Source: Spongiibacteraceae bacterium UBA5047 (GTDB lineage Bacteria > Pseudomonadota > Gammaproteobacteria > Pseudomonadales > Spongiibacteraceae). From it: a DNA stretch of 31,410 bases. Shown here one piece after another: positions 15,473-22,072 of the stretch. Where the stretch lies: assembly GCA_002415025.1 (NCBI GenBank), contig DIBR01000047.1:1-31410 (forward strand), read 5' to 3'. Every line of letters starts with the position of its first letter. Within the stretch, counting starts at the first letter, position 1. The notes beneath the pieces were generated by a model, which was given only the letters and a program-made list of their open reading frames with translations, was not told where the DNA came from and ran no database searches. Both the position numbers and the translations under genes were made by a program.

Positions 15473-15706
15473 ATGAATTCGCAATCGGCTTTTAGCCTGC
15501 AGTTTGCCCTGTTGCGGGATCTTCTAGCCTCCCAACTCTACGACCGTGACGCGTTGGCGCACCGCCATATTTTCGAACGCTTCAATTCAGCACGTGGCGT
15601 AGATTCCCACCTAGACTCCAACGTTGTGCAGTGCAACACCCTGAGCTTCCAGCGTAACGCCGACAACCTCGCCATTTTGAACCACCTCTCCTCCAAGCAA
15701 GCCTGA
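15473..15706 (+). CDS. Small protein of unknown function, NTLS/DNL family member 1
   Basis: A 77-residue protein that I do not recognise. Residues 24-73 align without gaps to the third small gene (16174-16392) at 20 of 50 positions. Shared residues include HxHI, an S.R pair, and the motif NTLSxxxxxDNLxxLNxLS near the C-terminus. It is rich in His, Asn and Ser, has one Cys, and shows no signal peptide or membrane segment. The helix-friendly N-terminal part (LQFALLRDLLASQLYDRDAL) is amphipathic. The start is ATG 15473, with GGGGA seven bases upstream; the ORF could extend upstream but would then include the predicted promoter. Module 1 lies just upstream. The paralogy and the conserved promoter argue that it is a true gene. 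Confidence 0.65.
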   Translation: MNSQSAFSLQFALLRDLLASQLYDRDALAHRHIFERFNSARGVDSHLDSNVVQCNTLSFQRNADNLAILNHLSSKQA

Positions 15707-15782
15707 ACTTCCGTAAACCCCGTTTCAATTGCGCGCCAGCCGCGATTTGGCGCCCTCTATTGCCCCTCAACACACCACCGCA

Positions 15783-15849
15783 TAGGGGAATTCCCCTACT
15801 AAAACAGGCAAATCACCGGATTACCGCCCTGCAGCCCTGCGCCTAAACT
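15783..15849 (+). promoter_or_regulatory. Twin promoter module 2 (inverted repeat, CACCGGATTA box, -10)
   Basis: TAGGGGAATTCCCCTA (15783-15798) is a perfect 16-nt palindrome. CACCGGATTA follows after 15 bases (15814-15823) and TAAACT after another 20 (15844-15849), exactly as in module 1. ACTACA around the -10 is also shared. The 67-residue small gene starts 71 bases downstream. The rest of the 15707-15920 gap shows nothing else. Confidence 0.7.
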
Positions 15850-15920
15850 ACACATAAATGCTGATTTGTTCCCTAGCACTCACCACAGAGAACACAGCGC
15901 CAATTCAACAGGGGATACAC

Positions 15921-16124
15921 ATGATTCTTCGTTCTAGAAAACCTGCACCGGAAACCGCAGCGCCCGCAGACAAAGCGACCGGCGAAAAGCGCATAGATAT
16001 GGCCAGCCTGTTTCGGACGCCCTATGAGTACCGCGACGGTTCTCGCAAACGCCTGAATGCCTTCCACAGCGGAGACTGGTGGCTGAACGTGGACTATGTC
16101 GATTCCGAGTCATGGGTGGCCTAA
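15921..16124 (+). CDS. Small basic protein of unknown function (67 aa)
   Basis: Not recognised. The protein has a Lys/Arg/Pro/Ala-rich N-terminal third (MILRSRKPAPETAAP), likely disordered, and a denser C-terminal part (MASLFRTPYEYRDGSRKR, then HSGDWWLNVDYVDSESWVA) with three Trp residues. There is no signal peptide. The start is ATG 15921, preceded by CAGGGGATACAC; the same 15-base unit, with one change, precedes the start of the next small gene 49 bp downstream, so the two are probably translated similarly and cotranscribed from module 2. It shows no clear similarity to the two NTLS/DNL proteins on either side. Confidence 0.6.
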   Translation: MILRSRKPAPETAAPADKATGEKRIDMASLFRTPYEYRDGSRKRLNAFHSGDWWLNVDYVDSESWVA

Positions 16125-16173
16125 GGCCTTAGCCAACAAAACCAAAAAATACATGAACCACCAGGGGATACTC

Positions 16174-16392
16174 ATGAAAATCCAGATTGCCAGCACACTC
16201 GGGCTGAATAACCACCGCAGACGGCTGCGCCACAACGCCGACCACCTGCAGCATCAACACATTTTAAATCACATCGCGTCGTCGCGTAGCCTCTGGCCCG
16301 CCACTGACCGCAAGGTGGGTGACTACAACACCCTGTCTGCAAAGACTCACACCGATAATCTGCACGCGCTGAATATGCTGTCTGCTATTTGA
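16174..16392 (+). CDS. Small protein of unknown function, NTLS/DNL family member 2
   Basis: A 72-residue paralogue of the 77-residue protein at 15473, with 20 identities across an ungapped 50-residue stretch. It shows the same HxHI element and the C-terminal NTLSxxxxxDNLxxLNxLS motif. It has no Cys and is rich in His, Asn and Arg, with a basic N-terminal segment (LNNHRRRLRHNADHLQ). No signal peptide or membrane helix is seen. The start is ATG 16174 with CAGGGGATACTC directly upstream. It lies 49 bp after the 67-residue gene and probably shares its transcript. Function unknown; the conserved Asn/Asp/His positions could be an interaction surface or metal site, which is only a guess. Confidence 0.65.
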   Translation: MKIQIASTLGLNNHRRRLRHNADHLQHQHILNHIASSRSLWPATDRKVGDYNTLSAKTHTDNLHALNMLSAI

Positions 16393-16514
16393 ATATCGCT
16401 CGAGCAGACACTTGTTGCCTGCGACACTCCCTGAATTTCAGATTCAACACACAACAAGCCCGCTCCAATTAATGGTAATATCTCCCCTCAATTGAGCGCG
16501 AGAAAGGTGGAGTT

Positions 16515-17171
16515 ATGATTGACTGGCAAGCAGTCGACACAGTAATGCTCGATATGGACGGCACACTGCTCGACCTGCATTTCGACAACTACTTCTGGAC
16601 CCAGCATCTACCCCTGCGCTACACGGAAATTCACGGTGGCGAACTGGAAACCGTGCGCTCAACACTGCTGTCCCAGATTATGGCGCAACAGGGCAAACTG
16701 AATTGGTATTGCCTCGATTACTGGTCGGAAGAACTCAAACTCGACATCCCCAACCTCAAGCGCGAGGTTAACCATCTGATTGCCATTCGCCCCTACGTGG
16801 AAGACTTTCTGCAGTGGCTCAGTGACTCGCACCGCGAGATCTGGCTGGTCACCAATGCCCACCAGCACAGTCTCGAAATCAAGATGGAAAAAACCGGTCT
16901 CGATCGCTGGATCGACAAAATTGTGGTGTCTCATCAGCTCGAGGCCGCCAAAGAAGACCCCCGGTTCTGGCTGAAACTCAGCGAAACCTCGCCTTTCGAC
17001 GAGAAGCGCACCCTGCTGGTTGATGACACCGCCACTGTTTTGCAGGCGGCCGCCGATTTCGGCATAGCCCACCTGCTCACCCTGCGCCAGCCCGACAGCA
17101 AGCAGGACATGCGCGACAATCTCGCCTTCCCCGCCATTCACCACTTTGACGAGCTGCTTCCCAGCGTATGA
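16515..17171 (+). CDS. yrfG: GMP/IMP nucleotidase, HAD superfamily
   Basis: A 218-residue HAD-fold phosphatase matching YrfG. Motif I is MLDMDGTLLDL (Asp nucleophile and acid at about 13 and 15), motif II is WLVTNAH, a Lys (AAKEDP) supplies motif III, and motif IV is LLVDDTATVL. E. coli YrfG dephosphorylates purine mononucleotides. Gene order yrfG-hslR-hslO-pckA is the same as in E. coli, which strengthens the call. AAGGTGGAG precedes the ATG, and the stop overlaps the hslR start (ATGA). Confidence 0.93.
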   Translation: MIDWQAVDTVMLDMDGTLLDLHFDNYFWTQHLPLRYTEIHGGELETVRSTLLSQIMAQQGKLNWYCLDYWSEELKLDIPNLKREVNHLIAIRPYVEDFLQWLSDSHREIWLVTNAHQHSLEIKMEKTGLDRWIDKIVVSHQLEAAKEDPRFWLKLSETSPFDEKRTLLVDDTATVLQAAADFGIAHLLTLRQPDSKQDMRDNLAFPAIHHFDELLPSV

Positions 17172-17575
17172 CCGTCAGCCCCGAGCCCGGAAGCGGCGAC
17201 AGTGACCGGGTTCGACTGGACAAATGGTTGTGGGCCGCCCGCTTTTTTAAAACCCGCAGTCTGGCAAAACAGGCTATCGAAGGCGGCAAAGTGCATTACA
17301 ATGGCGCGCGCTGCAAAGTCAGCAAGGAAGTAGAACTCAATGCCACCCTGACTATCCGCCAGGGCTATGACGAACGGCAAGTACTCGTACTGGGGCTATC
17401 GGATCAGCGACGCGGCGCACCCGAGGCCCGGCTGCTATATCAGGAAACCCCGGAAAGCGTACAGCAGCGTGAACTGCGCGCGGCCCAGCGCAAGGCCTTC
17501 GGGCCCGGCGCAGACCTGATAAAACCCAACAAGAAGCAGCGCCGCCAGATACACCGCTTTAAAGAACAACACTAA
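17168..17575 (+). CDS. hslR: Ribosome-associated heat shock protein Hsp15
   Basis: A 135-residue S4-domain protein, close in length and sequence to E. coli Hsp15 (133). The opening VRLDKWLWAARFFKTRSLA and IEGGKVHYNGARCKVSKEVE are the S4 RNA-binding core, and ELNATLTIRQGYDER follows as in E. coli. The basic C-terminal tail (NKKQRRQIHRFKEQH) is also characteristic. Hsp15 rescues stalled 50S subunits carrying nascent chains after heat stress. Its ATG overlaps the yrfG stop by four bases, and hslO follows after 35 bp, so the three genes form an operon. Confidence 0.96.
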   Translation: MTVSPEPGSGDSDRVRLDKWLWAARFFKTRSLAKQAIEGGKVHYNGARCKVSKEVELNATLTIRQGYDERQVLVLGLSDQRRGAPEARLLYQETPESVQQRELRAAQRKAFGPGADLIKPNKKQRRQIHRFKEQH

Positions 17576-17610
17576 CCCGACCCAACATTAACTTTACGAA
17601 CTACAAGCCC

Positions 17611-18480
17611 ATGCCAGACACCATTAGCCGCTTTACCTTTGACGACAACCCCGTGCGCGGCGAACTTGTGCAGCTCGAACACAGCTATCAGGAGCTGCTG
17701 GCCATCCATCACTACCCCCTGATTGTTGCCCGGCTGCTCGGCGAGCTGTCTGCCGCTGCGAGCCTGCTGGCCGAAACCATCAAATTTGACGGTACGCTAA
17801 CCCTGCAAGTTCGCAGCGAAGGAGAAATTCCGCTGATCATGGCCGAGATCAACAATCGGCAGCAATATCGGGCGATAGCCCGCAACGCAGAACAGGCAAG
17901 CAGTCCAGATTTCGCCACACTGTTTCACAAGGGGCAGCTCTGTCTCACCATTCAGCCGCACAAGGGCAAACCCTACCAGGGCATTGTTACCCTCAACGGC
18001 ACCAGCCTGGCCAGTTGCCTGGACGAATATTTTGCCCAGAGCGAACAACTGCCTACCCGGATACTTCTTAGTGCCGATGGTGAGCGGGCGGCGGGCTTCC
18101 TCATCCAGCAGATGCCGGGCGCAACCATTCCCACCGAAGGGGAAACATCGGGCTCAGCCTGGGAACACCTGAGCCATATGGCCGCAACACTGAGCGCTGA
18201 GGAGCTGCTAACTCTCCCGCGCGAAGAACTGCTCTATCGCCTCTTCCATCAGGAGGCTCTGCGCCTTCACCCTGAAAAACCTGTTCAGTTTCAATGTACC
18301 TGCAGTCGCGAACGGCTGGAGCAGGTCCTGGTGTCACTCGGCCGGGAAGAGCTCGACTCAATTCTCGAAGAAAAGGGCCTGATCGACGTAAATTGTGAAT
18401 TTTGCAACCGTTTTTACAGCTTTGCCCCGGTAGATGTCGCCACCCTGTTCGGCAGCAACGACGCGGATATACGCCACTGA
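17611..18480 (+). CDS. hslO: Redox-regulated holdase chaperone Hsp33
   Basis: A 289-residue Hsp33, the usual length. The N-terminal substrate-binding fold is followed by the C-terminal zinc switch: CTC at about residue 230 and CEFC about 32 residues later give the four-cysteine CxC...CxxC site that releases zinc and unfolds on oxidation. Oxidised Hsp33 holds unfolding proteins in the cytosol. It lies 35 bp after hslR. The ribosome binding site before ATG 17611 is weak, suggesting coupling to hslR translation or a moderate level. Confidence 0.96.
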   Translation: MPDTISRFTFDDNPVRGELVQLEHSYQELLAIHHYPLIVARLLGELSAAASLLAETIKFDGTLTLQVRSEGEIPLIMAEINNRQQYRAIARNAEQASSPDFATLFHKGQLCLTIQPHKGKPYQGIVTLNGTSLASCLDEYFAQSEQLPTRILLSADGERAAGFLIQQMPGATIPTEGETSGSAWEHLSHMAATLSAEELLTLPREELLYRLFHQEALRLHPEKPVQFQCTCSRERLEQVLVSLGREELDSILEEKGLIDVNCEFCNRFYSFAPVDVATLFGSNDADIRH

Positions 18481-18520
18481 CACCCCGCCTTATCAGGGAT
18501 TAGCGCTGCCCCCGCTTTTT

Positions 18521-18529
18521 TGCCATAAT
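18521..18529 (+). promoter_or_regulatory. Possible extended -10 promoter for pckA
   Basis: TGCCATAAT fits an extended -10 (TGn followed by CATAAT), 108 bases upstream of the pckA ATG in the 157-bp gap after hslO. No good -35 is seen, which is acceptable for this class. A long leader would result. Confidence 0.35.
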
Positions 18530-18637
18530 GGCGCCCCCGAAAATCAGCCTCCCTGCAAGTCGGCAGCGGCGGCACTATTGCAAGGCCCCACGACAAGAGC
18601 TGTAAAGCCGACGGGACCGTTTTGACAGGACGAGAGA

Positions 18638-20188
18638 ATGAGTGCAGAAACCATTGTTTACACCGACTTGGCGCCATCGCGACTAATTGAACAGTCTTTG
18701 GCGCGCGGCGAGGGCGAGCTGGCCGATAACGGGGCTCTGGTCGTCACCACCGGCAAGCGTACCGGACGCTCTCCCGGCGACCGCTTCATTGTTAAAGAAC
18801 CCTCCACCAGTGACTCCATCGAATGGGGCAGCGTTAACCGCCCCTTCGAAGCTGACAAATTCGATGCCTTGTGGAATCGCGTTGCGGACTTTCTCGCCGA
18901 GCATGACCGCTTTGTTTCAAATCTGCACGTTGGCGCCCACGAAGAACACTACATTCCCGTAGAAGTTCACACCCAAACCGCATGGCAATCGCTGTTTGGC
19001 CGCAATATGTTTGTACGCCCGCACAAGTACAACCCCAAAGGCAAAGAGCAGTGGACCATCATGAACGTGGCCGGCTTTGTCTGCGACCCCGAGCGTGACG
19101 GCACCAACTCCGATGGCTGCGTAATTATCAACTTTGCCCAACGCAAAGTGCTGCTCGCAGGTATGCGCTACGCCGGTGAAATGAAAAAAGCCATGTTCTC
19201 CGTACAAAACTTTCTGTTGCCTGAAAAAGACGTTATGCCCATGCACTGCTCGGCTAACGTTGGCGACGAAGGAGACACCACCCTGTTCTTCGGCCTCTCC
19301 GGCACTGGCAAGACCACCCTGTCTGCCGACCCGGGACGCTTTCTTATCGGTGACGACGAGCACGGCTGGGCCAAAGGCTCTGTATTCAACATAGAAGGCG
19401 GTTGCTACGCCAAAACCATCAACCTTAGTCAGGAAAACGAACCCATTATCTGGGACGCCATCCGCTTTGGCGCTATTGTTGAAAACGTGGTTATCGACGG
19501 CGAAACCCGCACACCCGACTATGACGACACCAGCCTCACCGAAAACGGTCGCTGCTGCTACCCGCTTGAGCACGTTGACAAGCGCGTGCCGCAAAACTCC
19601 GCTGGCGAACCGCAGACCGTTATCTTCCTGACCTGCGATGTTTCAGGCGTACTGCCGCCCATCTCTATTCTCAGCAAGGAAGCGGCGGCGTTCCACTTTC
19701 TGAGCGGCTATACCGCACGCGTAGGTTCTACCGAGCTCGGCGCAGAAGCCGGCATTCACCCCACGTTCTCAACCTGCTTCGGCGCGCCGTTCATGCCTCG
19801 TCCGGCCAGTGATTACGCTGAACTGCTGATGAAACGCATCGCCGATTTCGGCTCACGGGTCTACCTGGTTAACACCGGCTGGACCGGCGGCTCTGGCGCT
19901 GCTGGCGGCACCGGCTCGCGCTTCCCGATCCCGGTAACACGCGCCGTCGTCACCGCCGCACAAAGCGGTGCCCTGATTGACGTCGAAACCGAGCATCTGG
20001 ACATCCTGAACCTGGACATCCCCAAGAGCATTCCCGGTGTTGATGATCAATTCGTGAACCCGCGCAAAGCCTGGGGTGATGCAGCCGCTTACGATGCCGA
20101 AGCAAGCAAGTTGGCCAAGCTGTTTCAAGACAACATCAAGAAGTTTGATGCTGCGGAAGCCATCGTTGCAGCAGGCCCGAAAGGCTGA
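18638..20188 (+). CDS. pckA: Phosphoenolpyruvate carboxykinase (ATP)
   Basis: A 516-residue ATP-type PEPCK, which converts oxaloacetate and ATP to phosphoenolpyruvate, CO2 and ADP at the entry to gluconeogenesis. The P-loop GLSGTGKTTLS, the metal-binding IGDDEHGWAKGSVFNIEGG and the TVIFLTCDVSGVLPPIS segment are intact. The length is a little below E. coli (540). A GAGAG precedes the ATG. It closes the conserved yrfG-hslR-hslO-pckA order; E. coli has envZ-ompR next, while here a convergent hydrolase and phasin genes follow. Confidence 0.97.
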   Translation: MSAETIVYTDLAPSRLIEQSLARGEGELADNGALVVTTGKRTGRSPGDRFIVKEPSTSDSIEWGSVNRPFEADKFDALWNRVADFLAEHDRFVSNLHVGAHEEHYIPVEVHTQTAWQSLFGRNMFVRPHKYNPKGKEQWTIMNVAGFVCDPERDGTNSDGCVIINFAQRKVLLAGMRYAGEMKKAMFSVQNFLLPEKDVMPMHCSANVGDEGDTTLFFGLSGTGKTTLSADPGRFLIGDDEHGWAKGSVFNIEGGCYAKTINLSQENEPIIWDAIRFGAIVENVVIDGETRTPDYDDTSLTENGRCCYPLEHVDKRVPQNSAGEPQTVIFLTCDVSGVLPPISILSKEAAAFHFLSGYTARVGSTELGAEAGIHPTFSTCFGAPFMPRPASDYAELLMKRIADFGSRVYLVNTGWTGGSGAAGGTGSRFPIPVTRAVVTAAQSGALIDVETEHLDILNLDIPKSIPGVDDQFVNPRKAWGDAAAYDAEASKLAKLFQDNIKKFDAAEAIVAAGPKG

Positions 20189-20240
20189 GCACTCCCCTGC
20201 CGGCAGGAAGTTCTATGCTGGTATGGTGTACCGCTTTTTC

Positions 20241-20302
20241 CGTAGGCCTGCATTGCGGGCCTCGCGGGATCGCCTGATACGCTTCGCTTAATCAGGCCTA
20301 CG
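20241..20302. repeat. Paired REP-like elements, family B
   Basis: CGTAGGCCTG (20241-20250) and CAGGCCTACG (20293-20302) are perfect inverted arms. Inside, GCCTGAT (20272-20278) and ATCAGGC (20291-20297) form a hairpin. The right half is the reverse complement of the GTAGGCCTGATTAAGCG unit at 23279. Confidence 0.7.
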
Positions 20303-20329
20303 GCACCCCATTCATCAACAACGGCACGT

Positions 20330-20356
20330 GCCTGCAGGAGCCCGCCCTGCAGGCGA
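20330..20356. repeat. REP-like element, family A, single copy
   Basis: GCCTGCAG (20330-20337) and CTGCAGGC (20347-20354) form an 8-bp hairpin around GAGCCCGCC. The sequence TGCAGGAGCCCGCC is a variant of the family A arm at 9910-9933. Confidence 0.6.
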
Positions 20357-20358
20357 AA

Positions 20359-20387
20359 AAAAACGGCAGCCTTGAGCTGCCGTTTTT
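20359..20387. terminator. Bidirectional intrinsic terminator between pckA and the hydrolase gene
   Basis: AAAAACGGCAGC (20359-20370) and GCTGCCGTTTTT (20376-20387) pair over 12 bp with a CTTGA loop. The A- and T-rich flanks give a U-tract in both directions, fitting the convergent genes on either side. Confidence 0.88.
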
Positions 20388-20403
20388 CGTTTCTACAGAA
20401 AGT

Positions 20404-21189
20404 TCATGCTGCTGCAGCGGTACTGCCATACCAGAACCGACGAAACCAGTTCAGATTGAAGGGCTGCCAACTGCCTTCGCGCTGGGCCAGACGCTCGGCT
20501 ACCGCATACATCACCGCCGCGTTATGAGTCAGCCCCATATGGCTGCCTGGCACTTTAAGGTTTTCCGTCTCATGGCCGGGCTCGTCGACGCAGTACTTCC
20601 AGTCCGCCACACCATCACCTTCGCTGTAGATAGCCGTTGAAGGTACCGGCGGTGTTACGCGCCAGCTTTCGGCATCCGCCAGCATCGGGTCGTTCAAGCC
20701 ACCCGGATTAAGAAACTCATACAAGCGCGCTACCGCGCCTGAAATGCCATCCATCGTCGGCACATTGAAGGGCGAACCCAGCGTAATCACCTGACGAATC
20801 AACTCCGGGCTGGAGCTTGCCAGAGCACGCGCGTACACACCTCCCAGACTCCAACCAATAACGCTAACCTTGCGGCCACCATTGCGCTTGCTAACGTCGC
20901 GCACATGAGCGGCAAGGCCATCCAGAAAATCCTGACGAATACCGATATTGCGCCCCTGCTCCCAGCCATAAACGGCAAAGCCGGCGGCCTGCAGATAGCG
21001 CCGCAACATACTGGTGCCGCCATCACCGGTCATAAAGGCCGGAATCACCACAACGGGATGCCCGTCACCTTTGGCAACTTTCTTTAACAATGGTTGAAAC
21101 GATGCCGCCGCTGACATTTCAATCAGGGCACGCAATTCAAGAAATGCGGAAAACAGGGTGGGGCCAGTTGCTGCAGAATGTTTTGTCAT
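20404..21189 (-). CDS. Alpha/beta hydrolase (lipase/esterase-like)
   Basis: A 261-residue alpha/beta hydrolase. The nucleophile elbow is GWSLGGVYA (Ser in GxSxG, about residue 114), the acid probably lies in YSEGDGVADW and the catalytic His in GSHMGLTHN. The N-terminal PVVVIPAFMTGDGG strand leads into the oxyanion loop. There is no signal peptide, so the enzyme is cytosolic. It is divergent from the first phasin, and an intracellular role in polyhydroxyalkanoate or lipid turnover is possible from context, but the GWSLGG elbow alone does not make it a PHA depolymerase. GAGGTACTG precedes ATG 21189. It ends 17 bases from the terminator shared with pckA. Confidence 0.82.
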   Translation of the reverse strand: MTKHSAATGPTLFSAFLELRALIEMSAAASFQPLLKKVAKGDGHPVVVIPAFMTGDGGTSMLRRYLQAAGFAVYGWEQGRNIGIRQDFLDGLAAHVRDVSKRNGGRKVSVIGWSLGGVYARALASSSPELIRQVITLGSPFNVPTMDGISGAVARLYEFLNPGGLNDPMLADAESWRVTPPVPSTAIYSEGDGVADWKYCVDEPGHETENLKVPGSHMGLTHNAAVMYAVAERLAQREGSWQPFNLNWFRRFWYGSTAAAA

Positions 21190-21348
21190 CAGTACCTCAC
21201 AAAGCGGCTTGGTCGTTGTTATGGTTCAAAACCGCTACCTGACTATAACCGTAAGCCGTACAAGATATCAAAACCTATTTCGCAACGATTGTTGATACGC
21301 AATTACCGAACACGGTCAATTTTTAACCACGCTAAAAATTCTTCAGAT

Positions 21349-21366
21349 TTAGTATGTTTATTCTAA
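21349..21366. promoter_or_regulatory. Operator-like site, copy 1 (upstream of phasin 1)
   Basis: TTAGTATGTTTATTCTAA, an imperfect inverted repeat (TTAGxAT...ATxCTAA), is identical over 18 bases to the site at 22006-22023 before the second phasin. It is a candidate target of the nearby PhaD-like TetR regulator. It lies in the 335-bp gene-free gap 21190-21524. Confidence 0.65.
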
Positions 21367-21383
21367 TTTTTAGCCGTATCTTG

Positions 21384-21453
21384 GCTCCAGTTTCCGATGC
21401 AGCGCCTGCGGAAACAGCCTCCTACTGCACCAGCAAGGCACTACAACTGGAGC
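21384..21453 (+). other. Nested inverted repeats in the phasin 1 leader
   Basis: GCTCCAGTT (21384-21392) pairs with AACTGGAGC (21445-21453). Within it, GTTTCCG (21390-21396) can pair with CGGAAAC (21409-21415). If transcribed, this would fold into a structured leader about 70 bases before the phasin start codon. The two pairings overlap by three bases, so they may be alternatives. Confidence 0.35.
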
Positions 21454-21524
21454 AGAACCGGGGCCAAAGCAGAAGCGCTGCGACAAACCGACATTATCAT
21501 TCGACTCATTAAGAGGTGAATACC

Positions 21525-21899
21525 ATGAGCAAGAAACAAGCACAAACTCAAACTACTTTTGAAAAAGCCAACGCTGTTGCGCGCGATCTGTTTCTGGCTA
21601 ACCTCGGCCTGTACGGAAAAGCTTATGAGCAAGGCCAGGAGTTTTACAACAAAACTCAAGAATCTTACAAGCAAGCGGGCGAGAAAGTTCAGGATATCGT
21701 GAGCAAGCGTGAGAAAATTTTCGCTGATCTGGTCAAGCGCGGCGAGAAAGTTCAAACCGAAGCACAAGCCAAGTTTGAAGAGCTGTCTGCCAAACCTAAA
21801 ACTCTGGTAGAAGAGCAGGTTGAAGCCGTCAAAAGCGGCGTCGAGAAGCTGAAAGAGCGTGTTGCCAGCCGTAAAGCTGAAACCCAGACTGCCGCGTAA
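21525..21899 (+). CDS. Phasin family protein (PHA granule-associated), copy 1
   Basis: A 124-residue protein that is almost entirely helical, with heptad-like hydrophobic spacing and many Lys, Glu, Gln and Ala residues (FLANLGLYGKAYEQGQEFY, then EELSAKPKTLVEEQVEAV). LANLGLYGKAYEQ parallels the start of the second phasin (LAGLGAYGRAFDE) and matches the PhaI/PhaF-type phasin family, which coats polyhydroxyalkanoate granules. There is no Cys or Trp. The start is ATG 21525, with AAGAGGTG eight bases upstream. The copy 1 operator-like site lies 158 bp upstream. It is probably a separate transcript, ended by the terminator at 21954. Confidence 0.85.
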   Translation: MSKKQAQTQTTFEKANAVARDLFLANLGLYGKAYEQGQEFYNKTQESYKQAGEKVQDIVSKREKIFADLVKRGEKVQTEAQAKFEELSAKPKTLVEEQVEAVKSGVEKLKERVASRKAETQTAA

Positions 21900-21914
21900 G
21901 CCAAAGTCTGACGC

Positions 21915-21932
21915 CAGCCTGCACGCAGGCTG
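21915..21932 (+). terminator. First hairpin after phasin 1
   Basis: CAGCCTGC/GCAGGCTG form an 8-bp stem with a very short AC loop. A run of eight T bases (21946-21953) follows about 13 bases later. It probably works together with the stronger hairpin directly downstream. Confidence 0.45.
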
Positions 21933-21953
21933 AACCCATCAGGTCTTTTTTTT

Positions 21954-21987
21954 GCACGGTGCGTCTCAATGACCACCGTGCTTTTTT
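21954..21987 (+). terminator. Intrinsic terminator after phasin 1
   Basis: GCACGGTG (21954-21961) pairs with CACCGTGC (21974-21981), followed immediately by TTTTTTA. This is a standard Rho-independent terminator, so the two phasin genes are separately transcribed. Confidence 0.85.
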
Positions 21988-22005
21988 ATATCCCAACTCG
22001 CTGCA

Positions 22006-22023
22006 TTAGTATGTTTATTCTAA
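22006..22023. promoter_or_regulatory. Operator-like site, copy 2 (upstream of phasin 2)
   Basis: TTAGTATGTTTATTCTAA is identical to copy 1 at 21349-21366; the flanking bases differ, so the match is not a long duplication. It lies 49 bases before the phasin 2 start codon. Confidence 0.68.
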
Positions 22024-22034
22024 AGCGAGCTTTT

Positions 22035-22050
22035 ACACTGCATGCAGTGT
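22035..22050. promoter_or_regulatory. 16-nt perfect palindrome in the phasin 2 upstream region
   Basis: ACACTGCATGCAGTGT is fully self-complementary and sits between operator copy 2 and the ribosome binding site. It has no counterpart before phasin 1. It could bind a dimeric regulator or form a hairpin in the leader. Confidence 0.45.
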
Positions 22051-22072
22051 TAACTGATAGTCGGAGAGTGTT

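Noticed and set aside
15783..15798. TAGGGGAATTCCCCTA as a chance palindrome around an EcoRI site
   Set aside because: The chance explanation was rejected because a second imperfect copy at 15349 keeps the same spacing to two further shared boxes.
18917..19594. 225-codon minus-strand frame inside pckA
   Set aside because: Antisense to a fully intact PEPCK; such shadows are common in GC-rich coding sequence.
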